From positions 10,602,001 through 10,666,000 of the forward strand of contig NC_003281.10 of the NCBI RefSeq assembly GCF_000002985.6: 64,000 bases of DNA, written 5' to 3'. The number at the start of each line of letters is the position of its first letter. Position 1 is the first letter of the stretch. The notes beneath the pieces are model-generated. The model saw only the letters and a list, made by a program, of their open reading frames with translations, did not search any database and was not told the DNA's origin. Shown here one piece after another: positions 47,519 through 59,700 of this stretch. Origin of the DNA: Caenorhabditis elegans (Eukaryota; Nematoda; Chromadorea; Rhabditida; Rhabditidae). Made by a program: the position numbers and the translations under genes.

Positions 47519-48551
47519 ATGTCCCACGAGTACGATACAGTTGCACCGCCAAATGCGAAGCGCATGAAGACGGATAATCAATTGGAGGACAAGAAGATTT
47601 TGTACGTTGTACTGGAAGGATGTAGTCTTGAAACTGCAAAAGTCGGTGGAGAATACGCAATTTTGAGCAGTGATAAACACGCGAATTTTCTGAGAAAACA
47701 GAAAAAAGATCCGGCTGATTATCGGCCAGATATCCTACATCAATGCTTGTTGAATCTACTTGATAGTCCGCTTAACAGAGCCGGAAAGCTTCGTGTCTTC
47801 TTTAGAACGAGCAAGAATGTGCTCGTTGATGTCTCACCACAGTGCAGAATTCCAAGAACTTTTGATCGATTCTGTGGACTTATGGGTGAGTTTTTGGTTT
47901 ATTGGAAATTGAAAAAAATATATTTTGAAGTGTTTTTGTATGTAAAATAAGAAAAAAGACAATTTTTCGAGTTTTTTAAAAATTATTTTTTATCAAATTT
48001 AAACATAAATTTTTAAAAATACCCTTTTCCTTTTAAAAATACCCGGATTCAAAATACCCCAAAATAGTCTGAAAATCAAAAAAAAATTCACAAAAAAGAG
48101 CACAAAAATCCAATTTTCAAAAACATGCTTTAAAATACTTTTTATTGGATTTTTTGTGACTTTTCTTGCAATTAGGTATTTTTATGCAAAATCCCCCTAT
48201 TTTCTATTTTCCATATTTTCAGTCCAACTCCTGCACAAACTCTCCATTCGAGCCGCCGAAACCACTCAAAAGCTGATGTCAGTAGTGAAGAATCCAGTGT
48301 CGAACCATCTTCCAGTGGGATCCCGTAAGATGCTCATGTCGTTCAATGTACCTGAGCTAACAATGGCTAATAAGCTTGTTGCACCGGAAACCGACGAGCC
48401 TCTGGTCCTTATTATCGGTGGAATTGCTCGTGGAAAGATCGTCGTCGATTACAACGATTCTGAGACCAAGATCAGCAATTATCCATTGAGTGCAGCGTTG
48501 ACTTGTGCCAAAGTGACCAGTGGACTTGAGGAGATTTGGGGAATTATTTAA
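47519..48551 (+). CDS. emg-1: EMG1/Nep1 rRNA pseudouridine N1-methyltransferase
   Basis: SPOUT-class enzyme that methylates a hypermodified pseudouridine of 18S rRNA and is needed for small-subunit assembly in the nucleolus. Two exons, 47519-47885 and 48223-48551, encode 231 residues, close to the usual length. Family marks run in order: KKILYVVLEGCSLETAKVG, HQCLLNLLDSPLNRAGKLRV (dimer and RNA-binding helix), VSPQCRIPRTFDRFCGLMVQ, GGIARGK (SAM-binding loop of the knot) and SISNYPLSAALTCAK-like text (KISNYPLSAALTC) near the C-terminus. The start sits directly after an ATTTCAG acceptor, fitting trans-splicing. It is 706 nt downstream of orc-4 on the same strand, so it could be the third gene of an operon, although the gap is long. 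The symbol is from memory. Confidence 0.95.
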
Positions 48552-48979
48552 TTGATTTTTTGCAGTTTTTTCATTTTATTGTTGTCTGTTTTTGTTACTA
48601 TCTTCATCTTATAAAGTGCAAAATCACTTTTTTTTTTCGAAAAAAAATGCCGTTTTTTTGTAAATTTCAATGTCTATTTCTTACTTTTACACTGAAATTG
48701 TTTTAAAAAAATCAAATATTCTAAAAACCCAAAAAATTAGTTTTTTCTTTGATTTTCCTTTCGTAGAGTTCTCTTTTTTTTTTATTTTTTCAGTTTTATT
48801 AGGTAGTAATTTAAAACGTTTTAAAATTTTACAATATTTGGCATAAAATTCGGCAAAAACTTTTTTTTTTCAGAAAAATTCTAAATAAAAAAGTCCAGGA
48901 GCCTAACTTTTCAGTTTTTACCAATTTTTCAGACAAAATCGAAGAATAATCGTGAAAAATGCGATTTTTTCGCTAAAAA

Positions 48980-49433
48980 TACGGTAGCTGGTATCGAAGC
49001 GACAATTTTTTTAGTTGCAGAAGGATGTGCGCCTTTAAAGAGTACTGTAGTTTTAAACTTTCGTTGTTGCGGAATTTTTATTGATTTTTTGTAGTTTTTC
49101 GATAAATTATCGATTAAAAAAAAAAGATAAACTCAAATAAAAAATTAAAAAATACAAGAAAACTGTAAAATATTATAAATTTCAACATAACTGGAGAAAA
49201 ACTGTAAAAAAATTTGAAAAAAAAAAACAATTTTCATATTTTCTCTCCAGTTCTGATAGAATTTCTGACATTTTAAACTTTTTTTTTTACTTTTTATCAT
49301 AAAAACTATGGCAAATTAAGGAAAATTCTGCAGAAATGAAATTTGGAAATTACAGTACTCTTTAAAGGCGCACAATATTTGGCATAAAAAATCTTCGCTT
49401 CGAGACCAGGTACAGTAGTTTTGACACCGAAAA
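48980..49433. repeat. Foldback with CGCCTTTAAAGAGTACTGTA arms
   Basis: GGTAGCTGGTATCGAAGCGA on the left and TCGCTTCGAGACCAGGTAC on the right are approximate inverses. So are GTGCGCCTTTAAAGAGTACT and AGTACTCTTTAAAGGCGCAC. The AT-rich middle also folds. It is related to the GGTCTCG pieces elsewhere in the window. Confidence 0.75.
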
Positions 49434-50799
49434 CGGGCCATTTTTTCAAAAAATAAATGAAAATTAAGACTTAAAATTCATTTTTGTTCCGAAAAATGTA
49501 CTTTTTTTCAGTTAAATATCATTAAAAATTATTAAAATTTCTTAAATTAATTTTTTTATTTTATCCGAAAAATTAAAAAAAAAGAAAATTTTCATTTATT
49601 TCTCGATAATCAGAAAAAATCACAGTGACGCAAATAAATTCTAAGAAATCACCTCATTAATCCGGACCACCTGGAAGTAATTTATGATAGAAGATGGGCT
49701 CACGCAATGCTCTGTATCCCCCTCCAGACCGTATGTTCACAGATTGTTTGCGGAGCAGCAAGACAACACAATGCAAACAAAGAGAGATATAGACATTTCA
49801 TTATGCAAGCGCATAGCCTCCCTCCTCCTGGACCTTCTCATTGCCATACTGACTGACTGACCAGTGCACAGGTTCAACGCACGCCGTCTGCGTCTCTTAC
49901 CCAATGTGTGCGCATCGATTGTCGCTGTATCTCTGCGTCTCTACAGTGGCCTCGTTCTCTCATCGTGACGCTTCACTCCGTATGCTTGTGAGACGTTCTG
50001 GGAGGCCTGTGTTTGCCCGTTTTTCGTTTAATTTTTAAAAAAATTTTGAGATGAAATTTTCGGCTTGTCTATATAGTTTATCATTTTTAAAAATCGAATT
50101 TAAATCCTTAAAACTGCGATAAATCTTTTTTACTTTGTTAAAATTAAAAAATATGCTTTTAGTATGCTCCCATGCCTTTGAAAATCGAATTCTTCCTATT
50201 TTTCTCAAATTGAAAAAAAATTTCACACTGACCGCTTTTTGTCAAAATTGCAGATTTTTCGTTAAAAACGGCCATTTTTCGATTTTAATTTTGAAAACTG
50301 GAAGAAAAATATCAAAATCAAAGTTTTTGAAAAAACTTATCTACAAATTTATGTGAACAAACCGTAAATTTTTACCAATTTACACGGAAACTGTAACTTT
50401 TTGGAAAAAACAATTTTTTTCGTTTTTAGCGTTAAAGTATCGGTTATTTCGTTTTTTAAATTTTCAAATCGTGAAAAAAACGCGAAATTCGTTTTTTCAC
50501 ACAGCATCTAATTTTTTTGTTGGAAAATGTGCTTTTTCCGCTGAAAAATCTTTAATTTCAGTACTTTGACGTTAAAATTGAATTAAAAAAATATTTTTTA
50601 AATTTTGAAATTGTGAAAAAAAACTATCGTTTTTCATTAAATTTCCTAATTTGTAGTGAAAATTTGGGTTTTTTTGTTTGAAAATGCACTATTTTATTAA
50701 ATTTGCCGTTAAAAATCGATTTATTCGTGTTTTAATCTTCAAAATCAACCAAAATTAGGCTTTTTCATCGAATCGATTAAAAATTACAAAAATTCAAAT

Positions 50800-51138
50800 A
50801 TTACGGTATCACAAAATTCTGAGAATGCGTATTGTGCAACATATTTGACGCGCAAAATATAACTGTATCTCGTAGCGAAAACTACAGTAATCCTTAAAAT
50901 GACTACTGTAGCGCTTGTGCCGATTTACGGGCTCGATTGTTTGAAATGAATTTATTTTCGAATAGTGACATTTTTTGCTTTATCGATAAGTAAATTATTT
51001 CAAAATTCGTACCCCTACATCAACACGTACAGTAGTCATTTAAATGATTACTGTAGTTTTCGCTACGAGATATAGTTATATTTTGCTCGTCAAATATGTT
51101 GCGCAATACGTATTCTCAGAACTTCGTGTTACCGTAAT
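50800..51138. repeat. Palindromic element, CTACTGTAG family, copy 6
   Basis: TTACGGTATCACAAAATTCTG begins the left arm and GAACTTCGTGTTACCGTAAT ends the right arm. Both arms carry the same extra 8-nt block (AACTGTAT, or its near inverse) inside the AAAATATCTCGTAGCG motif. Confidence 0.88.
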
Positions 51139-52320
51139 AAATACTTTCCCAATGGGTTACTGTAGCCGTAGTTTTTCTTCACGGTGTTTGCGTATTTTTG
51201 GGGGAAAATTCAAAAAATATTTTTAATTTTATAATTTTATAAAATTTCAATTTTCTCTTTGATTTCCTGTTTCCCTGCGATAGGAAATGAGTTTTTCTCC
51301 TCTTATTACGAATCATCAAATTTAATAAATTTTGGTTCCTTTTGTTAAAAAAATTTTCGCGGGTTTTTGTTCATTTTTTCTCATTTTCAAACAAAAAAGA
51401 GTAAAGTAAAACTTTACTATTTGCTCAGCGCCGTTTTGGAATCAATTGCGCAACACGATTCCGCACATTTTCCTCGCAGAACAAAAAAAAACCGATTTTT
51501 CTTTCGATTTTTCACCTTTTTCTCCTGAATTCTCCTGAAAACATGAATTCATTATTCCGCGAGATTCGAATCTTTCCGAAACTTTTTAATGACATTATCC
51601 TGTTGCGATTCGAGGAGAAGAAGGAAGACACGTACATTTATATTAGAAACACGGGCGGGTCGGAATGAAAAGAGAAAATGCGCGAGCGCGGGAGAGGGGA
51701 GAAATTATTGGCATTGGCCCAAATATGATACGTGGAAAGTGAATTTTAGTTGGAATATATCAGCAATATATGAAGCTTGTAATAAAAATTCGTTTTTAGG
51801 TCATGAAATTCACAATACAAGTGGGGAGATTTTCTCGCTTTTATTTTGTTTTGAAAGCATTTTTCCCAATTTTCTGCTAGAAAAACCTCAGAAATTGGGA
51901 AATTTAGGAAAATTTTGAAAAAAAATTTGCTGCTCAAAAATTGGCTGTATTTTCCTGTAATGACCTTTTTTTGGTGGAATATCCAAATTTTTCGAATTTC
52001 TAAAAATAGCTCACTAACAATATTAGTTAATTTCCCGCACAGATGATTTTTGGCAAAAAAATTTAGGGCTTCTAAAAATTGCCAATTTTTGGAGAAATTC
52101 CTGAAAAAGTATTTTGGAAATTTTTTGAAAAAAAAACTTATATTTTTTTATCGCCTTAAAAGTTTTAACGGCCTTTTTTTTAAGATTTAGAAATATTTTA
52201 GTTTTATATTTGAGAAATATTTTTTGTCTAATTTTTTAATAGATTTTTCAAATTTTAAATTTAAAAAAAACGTTTTGGAAATTGTATTAATTTTTCACAT
52301 TAATATTTGGCTCATTCTCT

Positions 52321-52752
52321 ATTACTGTAACATAAAATTCTGAGAATGCGTATTGGGCACCATACTTTACGCGCAAAGTATCTCTTAGCGAAAACTACAG
52401 TAATTCTTTAAATGACTACTGTAGTGTCGATTTACGGGCTCGAGTTTTGAAATGAATTTATTTTCGAATAGCAACAGCGGTATTCAATTTTCCTTAGTTT
52501 TTTCGATTTTAATTCATATCAAAATCGAGCCCGCTACTGTAGTCGATTTACGGGCTCGATTTTGATATGAATTAAAATCGAAAAAACTAAGGAAAATCGA
52601 ATACCGCTGTTGCTATTCGAAAATAAATTCATTTCAAAACTCGAGCCCGTAAATCGACACTACAGTAGTCATTTAAAGAATTACTGTAGTTTTCGCTAAG
52701 AGATACTTTGCGCGTCAAATATGCTGCTCAATACGCATTCTTAGAATATTGT
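52321..52752. repeat. Palindromic element, CTACTGTAG family, copy 7, near perfect
   Basis: Two arms of about 200 nt are almost identical reverse complements, including private sequence such as GCAACAGCGGTATTC and its inverse GAATACCGCTGTTGC. The centre is a 19-nt spacer, GCTACTGTAGTCGATTTAC. Its low divergence suggests recent origin or repair by conversion. Confidence 0.9.
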
Positions 52753-53778
52753 ATTTGGGTACTATTATTCAGAGAAAATCCCAAAACGAAAAAAAACACT
52801 TACTCACCTCCTTCATTCGTTCCCTTCACTTTTTCTTCTTTTCTTTTCGTTTTCTCTAATTTTAAATTCAAAACTTATGTATTTTGTCCATTTTTCCCTC
52901 AATTTCTCTCTCAATTTCTCTCTCTTTCTCCACCGCCACAAAGAACCATTTTTCATCAGTTTTATCGCTTTTTGTGTGCGTTTGTATTGGTTTCTTAATT
53001 TTTTCGTTTTTTTAAAGAGTTTCCGCCGAACGCCTGACTGACACGAAAAAAAGATAATTCAACTGTAGAAATCCACGTGATGGAAATTAGAGAAACGAGG
53101 AGGAAAGAAGAGAAATAAGGTAATTTTTGGCGGTTTGCTGAGGAAAAATCTTTAAAATACAGCAAAAAGGACGAAACTTCTGAAAAAAATTTTTAATTGA
53201 AGTTTTCGCTAAAAATCCCAAAAAATTGGCTCAGAAATCCGAAGAGAAGAAATTTTGATAAAATTATTAATTAAAAACCACCGAAAAATCATTTATTTTT
53301 CAAATTTGAAACTGACGATCAAAAACTGTTTTTAAAAAATATGTTTTAAAAAAGATGATGAAAAATGTGGAAATACTGTAGAAAATCTACTAGACACTAC
53401 TGAAAAATGGGATTATGATGCGATTTTCAATTTAAATCAATAAAAGGCTGAAACAAATGAAAAATTATAAAAATTTGCTCATTAATTGCTATTTTATTAG
53501 AAAAAAACACACAAAATCCAAATCTGAAAATCACAAAAAAAAAAAGAAAAATGAAAAAATGAAAAAGAAAAATCACAAAAAAATGCCGAAAACTGTCCAA
53601 AATTGCTGAAAAAAAAAACATTTTTAAAAATGAGATTTTTTGCCGTAAATCTGGAAATTCTAACCAAAAAATTCGAATTTTTTTCTGAAATTTGCTGTAT
53701 TTTTCGCAATTTTTAAAAGTTCAAAAAACCTTTTTTTTTTAAATTAAATAAAAAATTCAAATTCAAATTTTCAGTGAA

Positions 53779-56700
53779 ATGTCGCGACACCTACTAACAG
53801 GTGGAAACAATACTCTTCATTCGGAACAGATTCGATCGGAAATTCAACGATTTGAAAGTGTACATCCATGCATTTATCAGGTATTTTTATGATCTTGTTA
53901 AAATAATAAAAAAAAACGGAAGAAAATTTGAAAAAAAACCAAAAAAGTCGGAAAAAATACGACGAAAAGTTGAAAAAAAAACGGAGAAAAAACTCGGAAA
54001 AAATTGAACAAGAAACGAAATAAAAAGAGAAAAATCTGAAAAAAAATCTTTAGAAAAATTGAAGCAAAAAATCAAAAAATTCGAGAAAAAATCGAAAAAA
54101 AAACCGAAAAAAATTTAATAAAAAAATTTAAAATTTGTTTTAAAAAATTGAAAAAAAAATGATTTCTCACCATGTTTAAAATTAAAAAATCACATCGATA
54201 AAAACCGCCAAAATTTTGATTGACAGTCCCTCCATTCCATTTGTTATCTAAATTGTCTGCGTCTATTCACTCATTTCGACGTTCCTTTTTTATCGTTTTT
54301 TGCAGTCTTTTTTCAAATCGTTCACACATTGTTTTCTCCTTCTTTTCCATCACTTTCACATTATTCTTCTGTCGATTTTTTGTTGATTTTTATTGGAAAA
54401 ATTATATCGAAAAAATGGCTGAAAAATTCAGAGAGCAGCTCGATTTTTCAGAGGTTGGAGGCATTTTTTAATTGAAATTATTTTTTAAGAACAATTTTTG
54501 GGGTTTTTTAACATAAAAAATTTGAAAATAAATTTTATATTTGAAATTGTGAGTTTTCAAGTTTTGTGTCTAAATCCCGTCAAATTAATTTTTTAAACAG
54601 ATTTTTCAGCCGTTTTCTCAAGTTTTTGCGATTTTCCGAACTTTTCAGATTAAATTATCCCAAAAATTCCAGGCTGGTTTTTGTTCGAAAATCAGAAAAA
54701 TTCGCTATTTTTCAGCAATTTTCATATTTTTTTCTATCAAAAATTTCTTAATTTCCAGCAAAATTTACATATTTTCACTGAAAAGTGTCCGATTTTTTTG
54801 TAAAAAATTTAATTTTGAAAAATTTGAATGAAATTTTAAGCAGATTACCTTCTATGTCAGCTTTTTTTTGAAAATGTAAATTTTTTTCCAGATCTACGAC
54901 TTGCTAAACCTGCTACCCGACGGCTGCCATGCAATAAGCGAGCAAATTCGAGAGCAAATTGTTTCTGTGGAAGGTACGATTTTTTTTTCTTTTTAAAATC
55001 CTTTTTTTCTCCCCAAAATCAGAAAATTTGAATTGATGTTTTTGTGAATGCTCTTAGATCTTTCAAAGGTTCTTTTCAGGTCTCGCCACGAATTTAGTGC
55101 TCTTGCGCCTTTAAAAAATTCGCGCCGAGACCCAGTACCTCACCGCTTTTTAGTCCTCCGAAGACCAATTAAAATTCAACCTCTTCTTCTTCCACCTCGA
55201 AAAACTGACGACACCAGAAATGAAAATTGAAGCCAATTATACCATCTTCGTCGCCGACCGCCGTCACCGCTAAATAAGGAAAGAAATCCCTACTTAATAA
55301 GCACGTAGTTACTCATGCGAACTACCTCTTCATAATTGTTGTACTCTTCTTCGTCGGAACTTTTCGCAAAAACTGTCGTCCTTCATTCTTCCACTCAGAC
55401 GAATTCATTGCAATTTTACCGAAAAAAAGGAGGAAAAGCCTGGATGCCTGCCTACAGGTCCACCTGTTTGGTGCCTACTGCCAAAATATACAAACGTTAT
55501 CAACTTCCCGTTGAAATTAGAAATGCGTGAATCTACAATGATCAAACACAGATCACTTGGAGTTTACGCCAAAATGCAGGTAATAGGTAGTAGGTAGGCA
55601 GGCATGAAGCCGTGCCTGCCTACTACATTAGCTAAAGTTCTGGATGAGCATCTCCAAGGCTTCGAAATAATCTAATTAACACGGAACGATTGTGCTCTTG
55701 TGATAAAGATTAACTGCAGGTTTTTCGAAATTTCAACGGGAAAAATAAATTCTAAAGAAGTTCAAATTTTCTAGCTTTTTGACCCGAAATTTTGCTGGCT
55801 ACGTTTTGCTCCGAGGATTTCACAGAAATTTGTCAGAGATCTATCTGCGTCTCTTTCATTCCTGCTCTCTCTCTCTCTTGCTATGTGTTTCGAAATTGAG
55901 CTCAGTTTGACTCAATTTATTGTGTGTGTCGCGAAATGGAAATAGGTTAGCCGCAGAGGCTTCTTCACATTTCACCCGGCCACACACTGATTTATTTTCT
56001 TGTTCTGGAGAAACTTTCTTGGCTCATTTTCTGTAAAGTTGTAGACCGTAGGCGATAGGCAGGCCTGGACATCTGTCTACCATTGAGGCTCCACCATTTC
56101 TGAACACTCGTTCTGCCAATTCTTCAAATGACAAAATGCATGTGTGCTGCCTCTCGATGGTGGCGCCCTCAATTCTCCAATTCTCCCAACAAACCCTCTT
56201 CTCTTGGCTTCTCGATGTGCTCGTTTTCTCCCCCTCCTCTCGTTTTATTTGAATAAAAAATTGGATGGCATTTGGGGGCCGCTGTGCTGCTGTAGCAGCT
56301 TCAAGCATTCCAGCAGCAACAGAGGAGCCCCCTTTTCTCATCAAATGAGAGTCCGTCGATACTTTTTTTTGATGAAATTTTTATTTTGGCAGTAGCAGTT
56401 TTCTTGAGAACCGAGAGAAAAATCGCTAAAATTCTATATTTTCGGCGGAGTTTTCTCACAGTTGATGAAAAATTCCCATAGAAGTCAAAGAAGACTGGAT
56501 AAATTTAACTTTCGTTAATCTCCTTTCACTTCTAAGTAAGAAGCCACTTTGAACCAATCAACGTCTTCGAACTCCGCCCACTCCGCCTGATTGGTGGACA
56601 GATGGGCGGAGTAAATCGCTGATTGGTCTTGCAGTTCTCCTTTTGGAAACAATTCAAACAGAGGACCTTAAAACATTTTCGAGAAGTTGTCTATGGTGTC

Positions 56701-59700
56701 TCCAATGTTCTAGAAGATTCTTTAGGTTCCAAGCAACCAGTGTCAATTACTGTCGAAAAGAAGAAGTTTGCGTGTTTCAAATTTCCGACCATAATCCATT
56801 GAGTGCGCCACGCACTGCATATGGCCGTAATCCGCTCTCTACAGGCTGCTGCTGAGGCTAAGGCTGCCTATCCTCCCTCCCAGCCGGACAGATTTCAAAT
56901 GAGAATACCGCGGTGACTTGTTACGCAAGTCTCGCTATCTCTTGAAGCACCAGCAGCAGAAGCAGCAGCTGTTTTTTGCATTTGACACCACCCGACGAGA
57001 TCATTAGAGAATACATATTATCCGTTTTTGATCGTTTGGTGGATTGCATACGCATATTTCCTTGTGAATCTAATAGCAATTGTCGAAAACCAACATTTTT
57101 CGAAAATTAATGGCAGAAAAACTTACGAGCCTAATTTTATGAAGGCCGAGAAATCCGTTATAATCTGTTTTTTTCACACAATGTCCTAGTTTTTTATTGT
57201 TCTCAAATTGATATGATATTTTTTTTGCATCAACGGCAATATGTTTATCTTCCCTTGCCGCCGCTCTCAGGGTATCAAGTTCTTCTACCAAGCAACACTA
57301 CTTTCCCATGATTGACTGCTAGCCGCCGACACTGTTTGAAGAAGAAGCAGTAGCAGAAGGCGAATGTGAGAATAAGAAGAACGGTATCGATATTTCAATA
57401 GACCAGCGGCCACCGAAGTCTCGAGTGGAACAATGCGATGTCCATTGGGATGAGGAGGAGATCGAGGTGAAGTGTGGATTAACACACTTGAGGAGGAGCT
57501 ATTGGAGAAGGAGAAGCCATATGGTCAAAGCTCTTTTTTTCTCTACCATCACTCGCCATGTATGCATATCTCCAGAGCTTGTGCCCTTTTGAGCGCATAT
57601 AGTCGATGTTCGAGCTTGTAGTTTGGCGCGGTTGACACGGATTCGCCCATCACGATATCCGATCGGCGAGCCTCTTCACACACATGTCGGTTGGAATTCC
57701 GGGTATCCGATTTCCAAAAGAACTCTAGAATCTCAGACATTATTAGAGGAGCTCAAACATGCTTTGTTGAGTTGTGTAACTTGCCTTGGCACTTGCCGAA
57801 ATACACAAATTGATGGCCGAATTTTTTTTGGCAGAATTTTGAGACTTCTGAAAATTGAAAAGTCGTAGATCGAATTGTTTTTTGCTTCTCCAGCAGAACG
57901 GTATTTCCAGATGATCAAGAAAAAACATCAATGACCGTGTTTTCTCTGCTTTCGATGTTTCACATGTGTGATCGAAGTTTCCAAGTTCGCCTCCCAAAAT
58001 CAACTGATTCTTCCGCTTTTCATGACCGAGTTTTCTCGTCTACGTCGGCCACTCGGTAACTACTGACCATCAGTAATGCTCCCGGGCCGCCTCCGTCTCT
58101 GTATGCTTATCGTATTTGTTGTATCATTTGCGACCCCCGACCCCTCTTTTTGGGAAACGTTTTTGCACGAAGCGTTCGTTCTTAAGCGCAAATATTTTTC
58201 GATACGAACTTTTTCCTTTTTGAAGTCACATAAATTTACCAATTTTGAAAAAAAACAACCTTTTCAAAGTTTTCACTGAAATTTGTTTTGTGTGACACGA
58301 CCTCTAAAAAATTGATAAATTAAATAAATGTTCGTCTTTTCTCATTTCTTTTGTTATCAATTGTATCAATAACCAACGCCTTCCTTCAACTTTTGCCCAT
58401 AGTGTTCTTCGTCCTTCTTCTTCTTCTTCTTCTCGAATATCAAGTTCTGTCATTTTTCAATTGGTCACCCAGCGGCACCACCCAGCCATTCAAGAAGCGG
58501 GGCTTATGCCACGTCAGTTGGCGCAGGCGGCAGCGACGGCTGATCTATTGAAAACCGCAGGAACCTGTCACCTAAACTTGTCACTTTTGCTCTTTTTCGC
58601 TGTGCTTCATTTCTCCTTGCTCTCAATAATTCTCGCCCCGAACACGCAGCATTAAGATGTTGTGTAGACGGCGGTGGAAAATAATGAATAACGCAAATAG
58701 CTGAGACAATAGGAGGAAGCGCCTTGTACAATTGACTGGAACGGTTGTGCCTGCTCAGAAGTTGGAGCAACTCTCAGTTGCCACGAATAGAAAATGTGGC
58801 GAGCTGATTTTTTGAAGCGAGTTGTTTGTTGTTGAATTGTTGGGTTAGTTTTCCCTTCGATTCCACAAACAGTAATCGGATTATTATCTTCTTTTTCCCG
58901 AACACTCGTGATTGAGCCCCATTTTCTGGATGCTCGAAAGAAATGCTCAACTTTTTGGAACTCGGGCAGTAGCCGCCGAGCCAAATTTTGACCTCTTCTG
59001 GGAATTGGCATTGCTCGTTTCTCACTTTTTTTTCAACACCATTTTCGTTGAATTTTGGCAGAGCTCACTTTAGTATCACGAATTACTAGCATCCGTGTCA
59101 CATGATTAATCGTTGGCTCTCTCTCTCTCTCTCTTCATAACTCCAAGTATCAGTTTTCACATATAAAATATGGAAAAGTAAACCTGGAAAGTCCTCTTCT
59201 CTCCATCCTCTTCCTCCTCAATGTTTTTTATTATTCAATTAATTTTGCATTGAGTAGTGTCCTCATCCTTCTCCTCCACTCCTACTTCAGAACACCTTGG
59301 TCTCTCTCTCTCCATCCATCCATCCTTCCAACAGCATCAGCAGCAACCACTTGTTATTCTTTCTCGTGGTGTCTCTCTCGCAAGGTCGAATTTCTATCCC
59401 ATTTTTTGCGCCTATTCGCATCCTTTTTTGATGATGACCTAGTCTCCCTCTCTGCCTGCCTGCCTGAGGCTTCGTGTCCTTGGAGCTTTTTGATGGATGA
59501 TCTGCTAGTAGATGATTTGCCAATCAGATGTATTCGGGATTGCGTGAAGAACGATTTGTCATAAATCAGTCGGTTTTTCACGATGCCGCGTGTCTTCTCT
59601 CTCTCTTGTTCACTGGCTTCACCTAGTTTTGATCTACTATCTGCAGTAGTTTCTGGTGATTTTTCGTTGTTAGAGATACTTTTTCGATGGGCTTGCACAT

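Larger units (their letters stand above)
48552..53778. other. Intergenic region upstream of cnt-2
   Basis: It starts with the emg-1 3' UTR and AT-rich sequence, then three foldback elements: 48980-49433 and palindrome copies 6 and 7. The patch at 49680-49990 is more complex and less AT-rich (CCTCCTCCTGGACC, GACTGACTGACCAG, CATCGATTGTCGCTG) and is a candidate promoter or non-coding first exon for cnt-2. A second pyrimidine-rich patch at 52800-53040 is similar. No coding frame is supported. Confidence 0.5.

Noticed and set aside
54220..54471. 83-codon frame starting [12 protein letters not shown]
   Set aside because: Phe/Ser-rich translation of a pyrimidine-rich stretch. Only its last 13 codons (from ATG 54415) have a plausible splice role.
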